Positions 50,667 to 59,804 are shown, counted from the first letter of the stretch. The stretch: 59,804 nucleotides of DNA from Sedimentisphaerales bacterium (GCA_016927855.1 JAFGLV010000041.1:1-59804), one strand, 5' to 3'. Program-made: numbers and translations. Notes: generated by a model from the letters alone, not told the origin.

Positions 50667-52034
50667 GTGTTGACACGGTGCGATTCCATCAGTGGACACG
50701 ACAGGTCGCCGTCTCGACGTGTCGATGTAAAGCTTTACTTGCTAAGGTTTTGCGCATTGCTCGCGGGGCTGTCTTGCCCTGCGGAGAAGTTGGATCCGCC
50801 GCAGACGCAGCCTGCGCCGAGCGTCGAGCGGCTGGTGCTGTTCTTCTCAGGCGACACCCTGGGCTCGCTGAAGCCCTGCGGTTGCAGCGGCGGTCAACTC
50901 GGCGGGCTGGAGAAACGTCCGGCCATCTTCAGCGAGGTGCCCGCCTCCGAGCGGCTGCTGCTCGATACCGGATCGCTGGTCGAGGGTGACCGCGAGCAGG
51001 ACCTTATCAAGTTCCGCATCCTTTTCCGAGCTTTCAGCCTGCTGGGCTATGACGCCATAGGGCTGACGCAGCGAGACGTCGAGATCGCTGAAAGCCTGGG
51101 TTTGATCGCAGGCCAGCAGCACCCGTTTGCGATCATCGGTTCCGACGGGGAACAGACCGGCGTCGAGCGACCGGCCAGTTTCTCCCGCAGCTTCAGGCTC
51201 AATGGGGGAGAGCTCGCAGTGAATGTTGCTGCCTTCGACGCCCGGAGCGACACTGCTGAACGGGCGGCGGAGCTATTCGCCTCGGCCCCTCGCGACTGGC
51301 GGCTGAATGTCCTGATCCTTCACAACAGCGATCCGGGGTCGGTGCTGCCGTGGACCCAGGCGTCGGGCGCCGACTGCATTGTCTGCACCTCCACCACGGA
51401 CGAGCCCCAGCAGCTTAGTGAGCATGGCGCCAGGCCGTTGGTCTTCACCGTGGGTCGCTTCGGGCGTCACCTCTGTCGCGTCCGGGTGGCGCTTTCGGCC
51501 GCCGGGACGCCGACGCTCGAATGGACGGACATTTCCGTTACCGAGGACCTGCCCGACGAGCCGGCGCTGGCGCAGCTCTACCGGCAGTACCAGCAGATCG
51601 TCAGCGACAGCAACCTGCTCGAGAACTACCCGCGCGTGCCGTTGCCCGACGGTTTGAGGTACGCTGGATCGAAGAGTTGCCAGCCTTGCCATCTGTATGA
51701 GTACACTCTCTGGGGCAGCAAGGCCCACGCGAGCGCCTTCGCGACGCTCGTGGAGGTCGGCTCGGACCGTGACCCCGAATGCGTCATCTGTCACGTCGTC
51801 GGCATGGACCGCGAGAGCGGGTTCATCTCCGCTCAGAGGACTCCCGGCCTCAAAGACGTCGGCTGCGAGGTCTGCCACGGGCCGGGATCGCAACACAATG
51901 CCTCGCAAGGACTTGCGCTGACCGTCGAGCCTAAGGTCGCTTGTCTGGACTGCCACACGCCCGAAAAAAGCAGCGGATACGCCGGCCACGAGGAAGAATA
52001 CCTCGAAAAAATCACGCATTGGTGGGAACCCTAA
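50667..52034 (+). CDS. Exported metallophosphatase-like protein fused to a tetrahaem cytochrome c domain
   Basis: 455 residues. The N-terminal part (about 50-310) resembles the UshA-like metallophosphatase group (FSGDTLGSLKPCGCSGGQLGG, 21 residues of its opening strand and loop, seen at about 60-80). The C-terminal part has four haem c sites: CQPCH (near residue 340), CVICH, CEVCH and CLDCH, as in cytochrome c554-like electron carriers. A hydrophobic stretch around LLRFCALLAGLSC suggests export, perhaps as a lipoprotein. Start unsure: GTG at 50667 or TTG at 50739. Downstream of the DUF1573 gene by 7 bp. Likely extracytoplasmic electron transfer. Confidence 0.78.
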   Translation: MLTRCDSISGHDRSPSRRVDVKLYLLRFCALLAGLSCPAEKLDPPQTQPAPSVERLVLFFSGDTLGSLKPCGCSGGQLGGLEKRPAIFSEVPASERLLLDTGSLVEGDREQDLIKFRILFRAFSLLGYDAIGLTQRDVEIAESLGLIAGQQHPFAIIGSDGEQTGVERPASFSRSFRLNGGELAVNVAAFDARSDTAERAAELFASAPRDWRLNVLILHNSDPGSVLPWTQASGADCIVCTSTTDEPQQLSEHGARPLVFTVGRFGRHLCRVRVALSAAGTPTLEWTDISVTEDLPDEPALAQLYRQYQQIVSDSNLLENYPRVPLPDGLRYAGSKSCQPCHLYEYTLWGSKAHASAFATLVEVGSDRDPECVICHVVGMDRESGFISAQRTPGLKDVGCEVCHGPGSQHNASQGLALTVEPKVACLDCHTPEKSSGYAGHEEEYLEKITHWWEP

Positions 52035-52057
52035 GCCGTCCTCAGGGTCAAAGACAT

Positions 52058-52147
52058 TGATTGAGGATTATGGATGATTGATGATTTGTGGTCGATGCTT
52101 CGGTGCGCGCCCTCGGTCTTTCAATCATCCATCGTCAATAATCAATG
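52058..52147. repeat. ATGGATGATTGA word-type inverted repeat
   Basis: ATGGATGATTGA (52070-52081) and TCAATCATCCAT (52121-52132) are perfect complements; the flanks extend the match imperfectly to ATTGA.../...AATCAAT. The loop is GC-rich. Lies between the cytochrome and GspC-like genes. Confidence 0.75.
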
Positions 52148-52161
52148 GTGGGCCTAGGCTT

Positions 52162-53082
52162 ATGGTCAATACCTTACGCATAGCGAGTGTGGCAGCGGTC
52201 GTCCTGGCCGCGTTGGTTCTGGCCTCGGTCACCGGTCTCGCATCGCTCAAGAGCCTCGACGCCGGGAGAGACGAAGAGCTCAGCCAGATCCTCAGTGCGC
52301 CTGGTGTGGTCGAGAAGTTCCGCGAGAACCAGGCTGGCAGAGCGCCCACGGGACAGGGTGCCATCTCGGCGCTGGAGGCTCAGGCGCAGCAACTCGCCGA
52401 GTTTCTCAGCCCGCCGGTCGTCGTCAAGCCCCCGGAGGAGCGCCGGGGACCCTCGGGCAGAGGCAGCCTGATTCCATCACCACCGTCGGGCGGTACCGCC
52501 AGATTTGACTTGCTGGGCACGAGCTACTCGCCTGCCGGCCAGCAGGACTGTTTCGCCTACATTGAGATGCACGACGGCAAGACCAGCCGCTGGATTCGCA
52601 CCGGCGACGTGATCGGTCAGTTGACGGTCAAAGAGATTCGGCGCGACTCGATCATCTGCTGGGACGGCACCTCCGAGGTCCCGATGTTCGTGCCGAACCG
52701 GCCCAGCACCTCCAGCTTTCTGGAAACGGGCGTGAGCGCCGTCACCGCGAGCGGTCCCGGTGTCCGCCCTTCGGCCGGCGATCGCATCACCGGCTCGGCG
52801 CGGACGCGGCGCACCACCGTTTCCGACGTCACGGCGGGAAGGTCGACGGTGCCGGTCTCGCCCGGGATCGACTCGGAAAGGTACAACGCGCTCGTCGAAC
52901 AGATCAAGCGGCGCGGCACCAACCCTGAGACTGTCAACAAGCTGATGGAAGAGTTCCGGGCGGCGCGCGCCGAAGCCCAGCAGGCCGAAGCCGCGGCTGG
53001 TGCCGCCGAGCCAAACGGTCCGGTCATCTCGCCCCTCCAGGGCCGCCCCACAGGCGGACGCCGATTGAGCATCCCCCGCTAG
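52162..53082 (+). CDS. GspC-like inner-membrane component of type II secretion
   Basis: 306 residues. One N-terminal membrane segment (residues 8-27), a Pro/Gly-rich linker, then a small beta domain at about 112-180 (LLGTSYSPAGQQDCFAYIEM, IRTGDVIGQLTVKEIRRDSI) that fits the homology region of GspC/PilP. The tail is disordered and Ala/Gln-rich. The assignment rests on layout and on being the first gene before GspD, E and F. The ATG at 52162 is used; the in-frame TTG at 52078 lies inside a repeat. No strong Shine-Dalgarno. Confidence 0.6.
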   Translation: MVNTLRIASVAAVVLAALVLASVTGLASLKSLDAGRDEELSQILSAPGVVEKFRENQAGRAPTGQGAISALEAQAQQLAEFLSPPVVVKPPEERRGPSGRGSLIPSPPSGGTARFDLLGTSYSPAGQQDCFAYIEMHDGKTSRWIRTGDVIGQLTVKEIRRDSIICWDGTSEVPMFVPNRPSTSSFLETGVSAVTASGPGVRPSAGDRITGSARTRRTTVSDVTAGRSTVPVSPGIDSERYNALVEQIKRRGTNPETVNKLMEEFRAARAEAQQAEAAAGAAEPNGPVISPLQGRPTGGRRLSIPR

Positions 53083-53459
53083 AACCGCTGCTCGCAGGTT
53101 CCACGGGAGTACATTTTTCCCTTCGTTTGCCAGCGTCGAAACACGCTGTCATCGGGCCTCTGCGCCGGCGACGCAATCTGCGCGGCGATTATCGGCCTTT
53201 CGGGGCCGGCTTGCCGCGCTGTCCGGCCGCCAGCACTGAAAAGGCGATTCTTTGTGGGCGAATCGGGAACTCGGTACCGTCGCCATTGTCTCACTAATAG
53301 ATGCCTCTGCTTGCCTGGGTCAGCTCGCCAACGGCGCGGGCTGTTGTTGTATACACGCAGGCTGCCTTGGCGCCGCAGGGCGTGTGGCTGTGACAACCGA
53401 ACCGATGTCGTTCTCGAAGTAGTACGGAAAAGGGTGATCTTGATGCGGGGTGACCAGCA
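53083..53459. other. 377-bp gap between GspC-like and GspD genes
   Basis: No gene or known RNA recognised. GGCCGG (53204-53209) and CCGGCC (53223-53228) could form a hairpin, possibly a terminator. A riboswitch-like core was looked for and not found. GGGGTGA at about 53447 may be the ribosome-binding site of GspD. Confidence 0.45.
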
Positions 53460-56400
53460 ATGACGGGATGGACTTCTTTCTGCAAGAGGCAATGTCAGGG
53501 GATCGCGCTGGCTGTTCTGAGCCTCAGTATGTTGTGCAGCGGGCCTGTTGGGGCTCTTGACTTCGACGCTCTGGACGGCACCTCGCGGGCCAAGTTCGTG
53601 CCCTTGAGCCACCTGACGCAGGCGCAGGGCCAGCAGGTTCTGGCCCAGCTCAAGCTGGGAAGCGCGTCGCCGATGCCAGGCACGAACGCGCTACTGGTGA
53701 CCGCCGATCCGGAGGTGATCCGCAAAGCCGTCGCGGTGCTGGACGTGGTGGATTGCCCCGAACAATACGATATCAAACAGATTGACGCGGCGTCCGTCGC
53801 GTCGGCCGTACCCAACATCCGGGAGATTGAAGCGGCGCTGGGCAACATCTGTATCGGAACCTTCAGTCGGGCGCCGGCGCAGACCGGCAAGCCCAGGGCG
53901 CTCGTCGACACCCATAACGGCGCGATCGTGGTCATTGCGCCAATGTTCCAGGCCCAGGACATCGCGTTGGCAGTCGAGCTGGGGACCCAGATCCTGAAAC
54001 CGCGCAAGACCGGCGCCAGCCTCCTGGCCGATTCCGTGGTGCCGCCGACGGCGCGAACGAGCGCCATGTTCGAGTCCAGTTTCAATCGTTCGCTACGCCA
54101 GGACGTGCAGAAAAGGGTCCAGGAGATCCGGCCGCAATTCGGCCAGGCTCAAATCTCGCCCGCCGGGATGCGGCGCCCCGAGATGGCGCCGCCGCGGTTC
54201 TTCGCATCCACCGGCAATCCTCTGGCAGAGCGGCCGGCGCCGACCGAAGGCGAGACACCGGTGCCGCTGGTGCCGACGGGATTGAGCGAGCCCAACGCCG
54301 AATCCACCGAGGGGACCGAGCCGCAAGGTGTCGAACCCGTACTCGATGAGGCCGGGACGCTGGAACCGGGAGAGGTGGTTCCTGACCAGGCAGGTGAGTC
54401 GCTGCCGGCAGGGACCGAAACTGCTCCCGTGCCGGGTGCGCGGGTGCAGGCGGTACCCGATGTGGGCAGCTATGAGCCGAACGCGCTGCTCAGCAGCGAC
54501 CGCGTCGTGGATTTGGAGTTGCCCGACACGGTCCCAGTCATCCACCTGCTGGACCTGGTGGGCAAGTACATGAATCTGACCTATCTGTACGACCCGGCCC
54601 AGATCTCCGGCGACGTGACACTCAAGCTCAACGGCGAGCTGCACGGCCAGATGAAAGTCAGGGACTTGTACCTGTTGCTGGAATCGGTGCTGAAGTTCAA
54701 AGGTCTGGCCATGACGCGGCACAAGGACAACGTGGTGACCATCGTGCCCATAGCCAATGCTCTCGAGGTTGATCCGCGGCTGGTCGGTCCCGGGGAGCCT
54801 GAACTGCGAGCCGGGGACGTGATCGTCACGCGCGTCTTCGACCTGAAGTATATCGACGCCGAAAGTGCCAAGAACCTGCTGGACGGGATGAAGCTGTCCG
54901 TTGATGTCACGCCCATCACCGAGAGAGGCACCTTGATCGTCACGGCGTATGCCTATCGCATGGCGCGTATCGAGCAGTTGCTACAGATGGTGGACAAGCC
55001 GGGCGAGCCGCGCCGGTTCAAGTATCGCCAACTGAAATACACAATGGCCAGGTCGCTCGCCGAGAAGGTCAAAGCACTGGCCGAGCAGCTCGAGAGCGTC
55101 TCCGTGACGGTCGGCGCGCCGGAGGCGGAGACCCCCACGGCGACCAGATTGCCGGGTGAGACGACGGCTGCCTATCAGGCGAGACTGGCTCGACTTCGCG
55201 CCGTCAACGCCGCGCGACCGCGCACGACGACGCCGGGGCAAGCCGACCAGGCCGCCAAACCAGGCGTCTATCTTGATGCCGATGAGAGGACCAACCGGAT
55301 TCTGATGATCGGCATGGAGGAGCAATTGGAGGTAGTGGACGACCTGGTCGACGCACTCGACGTCGAGCAGCAAGACCTGCGCACGCTCAAGCTCTACCGC
55401 CTGGAGTTTGTCGATGCCGAAGAGGTCAGCAACAAGCTCGTGGAGCTGGGGATCATCACGCCGACGCCGGAGACGACCACGTCCACGCGGATCACGCGAA
55501 CCGGAACGCCTGCGGCGGCGAACCCCGCCACGGCCGCGGCGTTGCGGGCCCAACAGGCGGCCCAGGCCGCCGCCGCCGCTGCTGCCGAGACCGAGGTGAC
55601 CGAGGAAGGTCCCGTCGAGCAGCCTCAGGTCGTGGTCATCGAATCCACCAACTCGCTGCTGGTCAACGCGACCGCCGAGCAGCACGCCCAGATCAAGACC
55701 ATCATCGGGTACGTCGACAGCCAAATGGAGGAGACGGAAATCCCTTACAAGATTTATCCGCTCGAGAACTCCTCGCCCGAAGGGCTAGCCACAGTGCTCG
55801 AAAGCCTGATCCAGGAGACGACCCAGAATCAGGACGCGGAAGGCAAGGTTGTCAGTACGGTAATCAGCCGGCGCGAGGAGATCAGGATCGTACCCGATCC
55901 GAACACGTACTCGCTGATCGTCTACGCCAGCAAGAAGAACCAGGAATGGATCTCCAACCTCGTCAAGCAGCTCGACAAACGCCGGCCCCAGGTCCTGATC
56001 GACGTGACGCTGGTCGAGATCACCAAGACCGACGCGTTCAACTATGACCTGAACATCATCCAGAGTCTGCCAGACCTGACCGCGACCTCGGGCCTGACCG
56101 GAGCCATCGCCGGGGAGATCACGTCAAGTACGATCCTCGACAGGTTATCGCAGAGCGGCCGCAGCCAATTCGCCGATGCTCAGTGGAACGGCGACCAGTT
56201 CACCGGCTTCTACGGCGACAAGCACATCAACGCCTTGCTGACCGCGATGCAATCCAAGAATTATGGACGCGTGCTGGCCAAGCCGAAGATCCTGGTCAAC
56301 GACAACCAGCCGGGCATCATCAAGACGACCGACACTACCTACGTGGAGACGACCTCGTCGATTCCGTTCCGCTCAGGAACGGCGGGCGACCAGACCGACC

Positions 56401-56924
56401 TGATTACCACAGCAGTCGATTACACGCCATACGAAGCGGGGCTGGAGTTGAACATCACGCCGCACATCAGTGAGGGCGAACTGCTTCGCCTCGATGTCTC
56501 GCTCATCCGATCCGACTTCAAGCCGACCGCCAGCGCGGACAAGCCGCCGGACACGACTGCCAGCGAGATCAACACCGCCGTGACGGTCCCCGACGGCAGC
56601 ACGATCATCCTCGGTGGATTGATCCGTCTGAACCAGAACAAGGGCGGCAAGAAAGTGCCGATCCTGGGCGATCTGCCCTTGCTTGGCGGGCTGTTCCGCA
56701 GTAGGAATAACTCGGACAATCAGAGCAAGCTGTATGTGTTCGTCAAGGCTGAGGTGATTCGACCCGATCAGAGTATCGCGCATGGCCGTGACGAGTTGGA
56801 AAGGCTGTCCGAGCGGAACCGCGTCGCCTTTGAGCAGCACGAGGCCGGGTTCCAGAACTATCAGAATTGGCCGGGTATCACGCCGAGACCGGTCGATCCG
56901 CCTAAAGTCCTCGATGCGCAGTAA
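53460..56924 (+). CDS. gspD: Type II secretion secretin (GspD-like), enlarged
   Basis: 1,154 residues, longer than the usual 650-750. Signal peptide (residues 1-32). The N-terminal third has an extra domain and a Pro/Glu/Thr-rich linker (about 240-335). Then NTD-like repeats: DLELPDTVPVIHLLDLVGKY (N0), NRILMIGMEEQLEVVDDLVD and others (N1-N3), with an Ala-rich insertion at about 685-720. The secretin core is from about 850: VLAKPKILVNDNQPG, PDGSTIILGGLIRLNQN and KVPILGDLPLLGGLFRSRN are classic. Forms the outer-membrane pore. The GspE gene follows by 33 bp. Confidence 0.9.
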   Translation: MTGWTSFCKRQCQGIALAVLSLSMLCSGPVGALDFDALDGTSRAKFVPLSHLTQAQGQQVLAQLKLGSASPMPGTNALLVTADPEVIRKAVAVLDVVDCPEQYDIKQIDAASVASAVPNIREIEAALGNICIGTFSRAPAQTGKPRALVDTHNGAIVVIAPMFQAQDIALAVELGTQILKPRKTGASLLADSVVPPTARTSAMFESSFNRSLRQDVQKRVQEIRPQFGQAQISPAGMRRPEMAPPRFFASTGNPLAERPAPTEGETPVPLVPTGLSEPNAESTEGTEPQGVEPVLDEAGTLEPGEVVPDQAGESLPAGTETAPVPGARVQAVPDVGSYEPNALLSSDRVVDLELPDTVPVIHLLDLVGKYMNLTYLYDPAQISGDVTLKLNGELHGQMKVRDLYLLLESVLKFKGLAMTRHKDNVVTIVPIANALEVDPRLVGPGEPELRAGDVIVTRVFDLKYIDAESAKNLLDGMKLSVDVTPITERGTLIVTAYAYRMARIEQLLQMVDKPGEPRRFKYRQLKYTMARSLAEKVKALAEQLESVSVTVGAPEAETPTATRLPGETTAAYQARLARLRAVNAARPRTTTPGQADQAAKPGVYLDADERTNRILMIGMEEQLEVVDDLVDALDVEQQDLRTLKLYRLEFVDAEEVSNKLVELGIITPTPETTTSTRITRTGTPAAANPATAAALRAQQAAQAAAAAAAETEVTEEGPVEQPQVVVIESTNSLLVNATAEQHAQIKTIIGYVDSQMEETEIPYKIYPLENSSPEGLATVLESLIQETTQNQDAEGKVVSTVISRREEIRIVPDPNTYSLIVYASKKNQEWISNLVKQLDKRRPQVLIDVTLVEITKTDAFNYDLNIIQSLPDLTATSGLTGAIAGEITSSTILDRLSQSGRSQFADAQWNGDQFTGFYGDKHINALLTAMQSKNYGRVLAKPKILVNDNQPGIIKTTDTTYVETTSSIPFRSGTAGDQTDLITTAVDYTPYEAGLELNITPHISEGELLRLDVSLIRSDFKPTASADKPPDTTASEINTAVTVPDGSTIILGGLIRLNQNKGGKKVPILGDLPLLGGLFRSRNNSDNQSKLYVFVKAEVIRPDQSIAHGRDELERLSERNRVAFEQHEAGFQNYQNWPGITPRPVDPPKVLDAQ

Positions 56925-56957
56925 TGATAGCGACCTCAAGCACGGATTGTCGGACCT

Positions 56958-58664
56958 ATGAAGGATTTGTTGATACGAACGGCCACGAGAACAGGGCTGA
57001 TCAACGCTGCCCAGTTGGCCCAGTACCTTGATGAGAATGCCGGTCGAGGACGCGTCGATGAAGTCCTGTTGAGTTGTCCGTACTTCACCGAGGACAAGGT
57101 GCTCAAGCTGTTCGCCGAGGCGCTGGGCTGGGAGTACCTGCCGGAAATCTCGGGCTCGCTCGTGCCGCCCGAGTTCATCGAGTCTGTCCCGGCGACCTAC
57201 GCGCAGCACCATTACCTGATCGGTCTCAAAGGGGAAGCCAGCAATGGCGAGCTGACGGTGGTGTTGTCGCGGCCGCTGGACGCCAACGCGTTGGACAACG
57301 TCGCGAAGATGACCGGTATGGCGGTCAAGCCTGCCGTCGCGACGCGCGCCGCCATCACCGCGGTCATCGATACCGCCTATGAGCAGCGGAACACCGTCAT
57401 CGACGAGGTCGTGGAGGAGCTGGATTCGCAGAACCTCGACCAACTGGTCGATGAAGTCTCCGCCTCCGACGACCTGCTCGACGTGGTCAATCGGCCTCCG
57501 GTGATCCGCCTGGTCAACGACATCCTGTTTCGCGCTTTGCAATTGCGCGCCAGCGATATTCACGTCCATCCGTACGAGACGAAGATTCAGATCCGGTATC
57601 GCATCGACGGCATTCTTTACGACGTGCTGAGCCTGAACCGCAACACGCTGCCTCTGGTCATTTCGCGTATCAAGGTCATGGCCGGCATGGACATCGCGGA
57701 GCGCCGCATGCCTCAGGACGGTCGATGCAGCGTGCGCTTGGGCCAGCGCGAGGTGGACTTGCGCGTCAGCACCGTTCCGACCAGCTACGGCGAGCGCAGC
57801 GTCTTGCGCGTGCTCGACAAGAGCCAAGGAGTGTTCGCTCTGGACGAGCTCGGCCTGTGGGAGGATGACCTCAAGCGGCTCGACTCGCTGCTGGTGCGCT
57901 CGCACGGCGTCATCTTCGTGACCGGTCCGACCGGCAGCGGCAAGAGCACCACGCTCTACGCCTGCCTGAACCGCATCAACTCGGCGGAGAAGAACGTCAT
58001 CACCATCGAAGACCCGATCGAATACCAGCTCGAAGGGATCAGCCAGATTCAGGTCGCCAGCAAGAAAGGCATGACCTTCGCCACCTCGCTACGGCACGTC
58101 CTGCGTCAGGACCCCGACGTCATCATGGTCGGCGAGGTGCGTGACGTCGAGACCGCGCGGATGGCCATTCAGTCCTCGCTGACCGGCCACCTGGTCTTCA
58201 GCACGCTGCACACGAACGACTCGGCCGGCGCCATCAGCCGTCTGCTGGATCTGGGCGTCGAGCCTTACCTGGCCAGCAGTTCCTTGATCGCCATCATGGC
58301 TCAGCGGCTGGTGCGCCGGGTCTGCCCCGACTGCAAGGAGCCCAGCCAGCCGACGTCCCAGGAACTGGGCGAGCTCGGCTTAGGGGCTCTGGAGGACAGC
58401 AGGGACGCCGAGTTTTTCGTCGGGCAGGGGTGCGAGCGTTGTTTCAACACAGGCTACCGCGGTCGAACCGGCATCTATGAGTTGATGCTCATCAACGAAC
58501 CGATCCAGGACTGCATCTACAAGCAGCAGACGGCAGGTCAGATCAAGAGGCTGGCCCTCGACTCCGGCATGCAAACCCTTCGCATGGACGGAGCGCGCAA
58601 GGTCCTGGCCGGGATAACCACGGTGTCCGAGGTCTTGCGTGTGACGCAGGCCGACGTGATGTAG
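56958..58664 (+). CDS. gspE: Type II secretion/type IV pilus assembly ATPase (GspE)
   Basis: 568 residues, hexameric cytoplasmic ATPase that drives pseudopilus assembly. N-terminal MshEN-like domain (1-150); catalytic part with SDIHVHPYETKIQIRYRIDG, Walker A GPTGSGKST near residue 322, Asp box, Walker B DVIMVGEVRD near 391 and His box STLHTN. The tetracysteine metal site is CPDC...CERC (about 456-496). Complete and normal. GspF follows by 58 bp. Confidence 0.95.
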   Translation: MKDLLIRTATRTGLINAAQLAQYLDENAGRGRVDEVLLSCPYFTEDKVLKLFAEALGWEYLPEISGSLVPPEFIESVPATYAQHHYLIGLKGEASNGELTVVLSRPLDANALDNVAKMTGMAVKPAVATRAAITAVIDTAYEQRNTVIDEVVEELDSQNLDQLVDEVSASDDLLDVVNRPPVIRLVNDILFRALQLRASDIHVHPYETKIQIRYRIDGILYDVLSLNRNTLPLVISRIKVMAGMDIAERRMPQDGRCSVRLGQREVDLRVSTVPTSYGERSVLRVLDKSQGVFALDELGLWEDDLKRLDSLLVRSHGVIFVTGPTGSGKSTTLYACLNRINSAEKNVITIEDPIEYQLEGISQIQVASKKGMTFATSLRHVLRQDPDVIMVGEVRDVETARMAIQSSLTGHLVFSTLHTNDSAGAISRLLDLGVEPYLASSSLIAIMAQRLVRRVCPDCKEPSQPTSQELGELGLGALEDSRDAEFFVGQGCERCFNTGYRGRTGIYELMLINEPIQDCIYKQQTAGQIKRLALDSGMQTLRMDGARKVLAGITTVSEVLRVTQADVM

Positions 58665-58722
58665 AACGGGCGCCGCGCCGGCCCCGGCCGGAGGCGGCGT
58701 GTTTGGATAGTCAGATTCTTCT

Positions 58723-59804
58723 ATGCCCAGATATCAATACACGGCGATTGCCCTCGGCGGCAAGAAGGTCAAAGGCACGATCAATGCCGAGAACCCGTAC
58801 GCCGCGCGCAAGCAGTTGCGGACGCGCAGCATCCACCCGTCTGCGATCTCGGAGGTCTCCTCCGCGGCGGAGAGCCAGCACGTGCTCTTCTCGGCCCTCC
58901 GCAAGGTCAAGAAAGCGCAGATCATCGACTTCACCAAGCAGATGGCGACCTTGCTCAGCTCCGGCATCAAGCTGACCGAGGCTCTGTCGGTCCTGACGCT
59001 CCAGACGTCCGACCAGCGCTTCAAGACCGCTATCACCGAGATCCGCGATCGCGTCGTCACCGGCGAGTCCTTCACCGACGCGCTGAAGGACTACGATGAT
59101 TACTTCGACGTAATCTACGTCGCGATGGTCCGCGTCGGCGAAGTCACCGGCACGCTGGGCGGCAGTCTGCGGACGATTGCCAATTTCATGGAGAAGCGCC
59201 AGCGGGTCGAAGCCAAGGTCCTCACCGCGATGATCTATCCGATTGTGCTGATCTGCTTCTGCATCCTGGCGGTGCTCATCCTCACGACGAAGGTCATCCC
59301 CAAGATCGGCGCGCAGATCGAGCGGGCGGGACAGGAACTGCCCTGGATTACGCAACAGATGATGAACGTCAGCTACGTTTTGACGAGCTGGTGGGTGTTG
59401 CTCGTCATTGGCGGCATCGCGGCGGCGGTCTTCCTGCTCAAACGGTTCTTCGCCACCGAGCGCGGGGCTTACCTGCGAGACAAGTTCCTGCTCTCGCTAC
59501 CGTTCTTCGGTCCGTTGATCAAGCAGCGCGTGGTGGCGCGATTTGCGTCGACGCTCTCGACGCTGATCGGGTCGGGCCTGGCGATGGCCGAGTCGCTGCG
59601 CGTGGTGGCGGAGACAACCGGCAACAGCTTGATGAAACGTGCCATTCAGCAAGCGCGCGAGCGCATCCTTGCGGGAGCGGACATCGCGACGCCTCTGCGT
59701 GACAGCGGCGTCATCGACCCGGCCATCGCGCACATGGTTGCGGTAGGTGAGAAGAGCGGCGAGCTCGAGACCATGCTCAAGAGCATCAGCGAAAACCTGG
59801 AGGC
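58723..59804 (+). CDS. gspF: Type II secretion/type IV pilus inner-membrane platform protein (GspF), 3' end beyond the window
   Basis: 360 codons read without a stop to the edge. MPRYQYTAIALGGKKVKGTI is the usual start. Two GspF domains are recognisable: the first contains FTKQMATLLSSGIKLTEALS and YVAMVRVGEVTGTLGGSL, then membrane segments (IVLICFCILAVLILTTKVIP, 20 residues), then the second, RFASTLSTLIGSGLAMAESL and MVAVGEKSGELETML. It anchors GspE and the pseudopilus at the inner membrane. No stop is seen because the gene continues past 59804. Ribosome-binding site unclear (GGAGG is 30 bases upstream). Confidence 0.93.
   Translation, partial: MPRYQYTAIALGGKKVKGTINAENPYAARKQLRTRSIHPSAISEVSSAAESQHVLFSALRKVKKAQIIDFTKQMATLLSSGIKLTEALSVLTLQTSDQRFKTAITEIRDRVVTGESFTDALKDYDDYFDVIYVAMVRVGEVTGTLGGSLRTIANFMEKRQRVEAKVLTAMIYPIVLICFCILAVLILTTKVIPKIGAQIERAGQELPWITQQMMNVSYVLTSWWVLLVIGGIAAAVFLLKRFFATERGAYLRDKFLLSLPFFGPLIKQRVVARFASTLSTLIGSGLAMAESLRVVAETTGNSLMKRAIQQARERILAGADIATPLRDSGVIDPAIAHMVAVGEKSGELETMLKSISENLE

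Noticed and set aside
53083..53459. Cyclic-di-GMP riboswitch in the gap before GspD
   Set aside because: GACGCAA is present near 53170, but the conserved GEMM core and flanking stems could not be matched.

Overview
The window is GC-rich bacterial DNA and most likely comes from a planctomycete of the Phycisphaerae/Sedimentisphaerales type. That placement is inferred from gene content, not from a marker phylogeny. The support is two prepilin-leader proteins of the planctomycete H-X9-DG type, a DUF1080 protein, a CotH/lamin-tail surface protein, a DUF1573 protein, a secreted protein with SSYALTYRNPGLV repeats, a B12-dependent ribonucleotide reductase and many short word-like intergenic repeats. 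No rRNA, tRNA, CRISPR array, phage or insertion sequence was seen.

Layout. 1-2155 (minus): 5' part of nrdJ behind two candidate NrdR boxes spaced 31 bp, an SGNH hydrolase and a receiver-only response regulator. 2634-13458 (plus): a sensory cluster made of a CheB/CheR-PAS protein whose CheB part has lost about 100 residues, a solitary MEDS protein, and a 2,436-residue MEDS/PAS/GAF/PocR hybrid kinase. 13534-16310: class II photolyase, TIGR01777 epimerase and a PPOX-like flavoprotein. 16431-23594: a redox block with a consensus promoter and Rex operator in front of rex, a complete group 3b-type [NiFe] hydrogenase (beta, gamma, delta, alpha), its maturation protease, a receiver and a RegB-like histidine kinase carrying GGIENPF. 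Rex sensing NADH/NAD+, an NAD(P)-linked hydrogenase and a quinone-type sensor form one plausible redox circuit.

23838-37543: accessory and surface genes, including two pseudopilin-like proteins, an orphan HicB, two unknown proteins, a DUF1080 hydrolase, a 1,936-residue CotH/lamin-tail/beta-helix protein divergently transcribed from a pseudopilin gene, the SSYAL-repeat protein, a NagB-family deaminase and a secreted esterase. 37575-45233 (minus): an SLC12-type transporter and a tightly overlapping operon deoC, DUF6504, pabB, pabC, nif3-like, scpB. 45295-46446: an AAA/DUF4143 ATPase broken by two in-frame stops. 46604-49298 (minus): rpmE, prfA and a P-loop protein with a deoxyribosyltransferase-like C-terminus. 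49485-59804 (plus): DUF1573 protein, a metallophosphatase-like tetrahaem cytochrome, then a type II secretion cluster (GspC-like, GspD, GspE, GspF running off the end).

The most distinctive non-coding signal is a set of short repeat families (ATCATCAAT, CTTCAAACTTGAAA and CGAAATCCG words, and a 32-bp inverted repeat) at operon junctions. In several places these have entered gene ends, most clearly the N-terminus of scpB.
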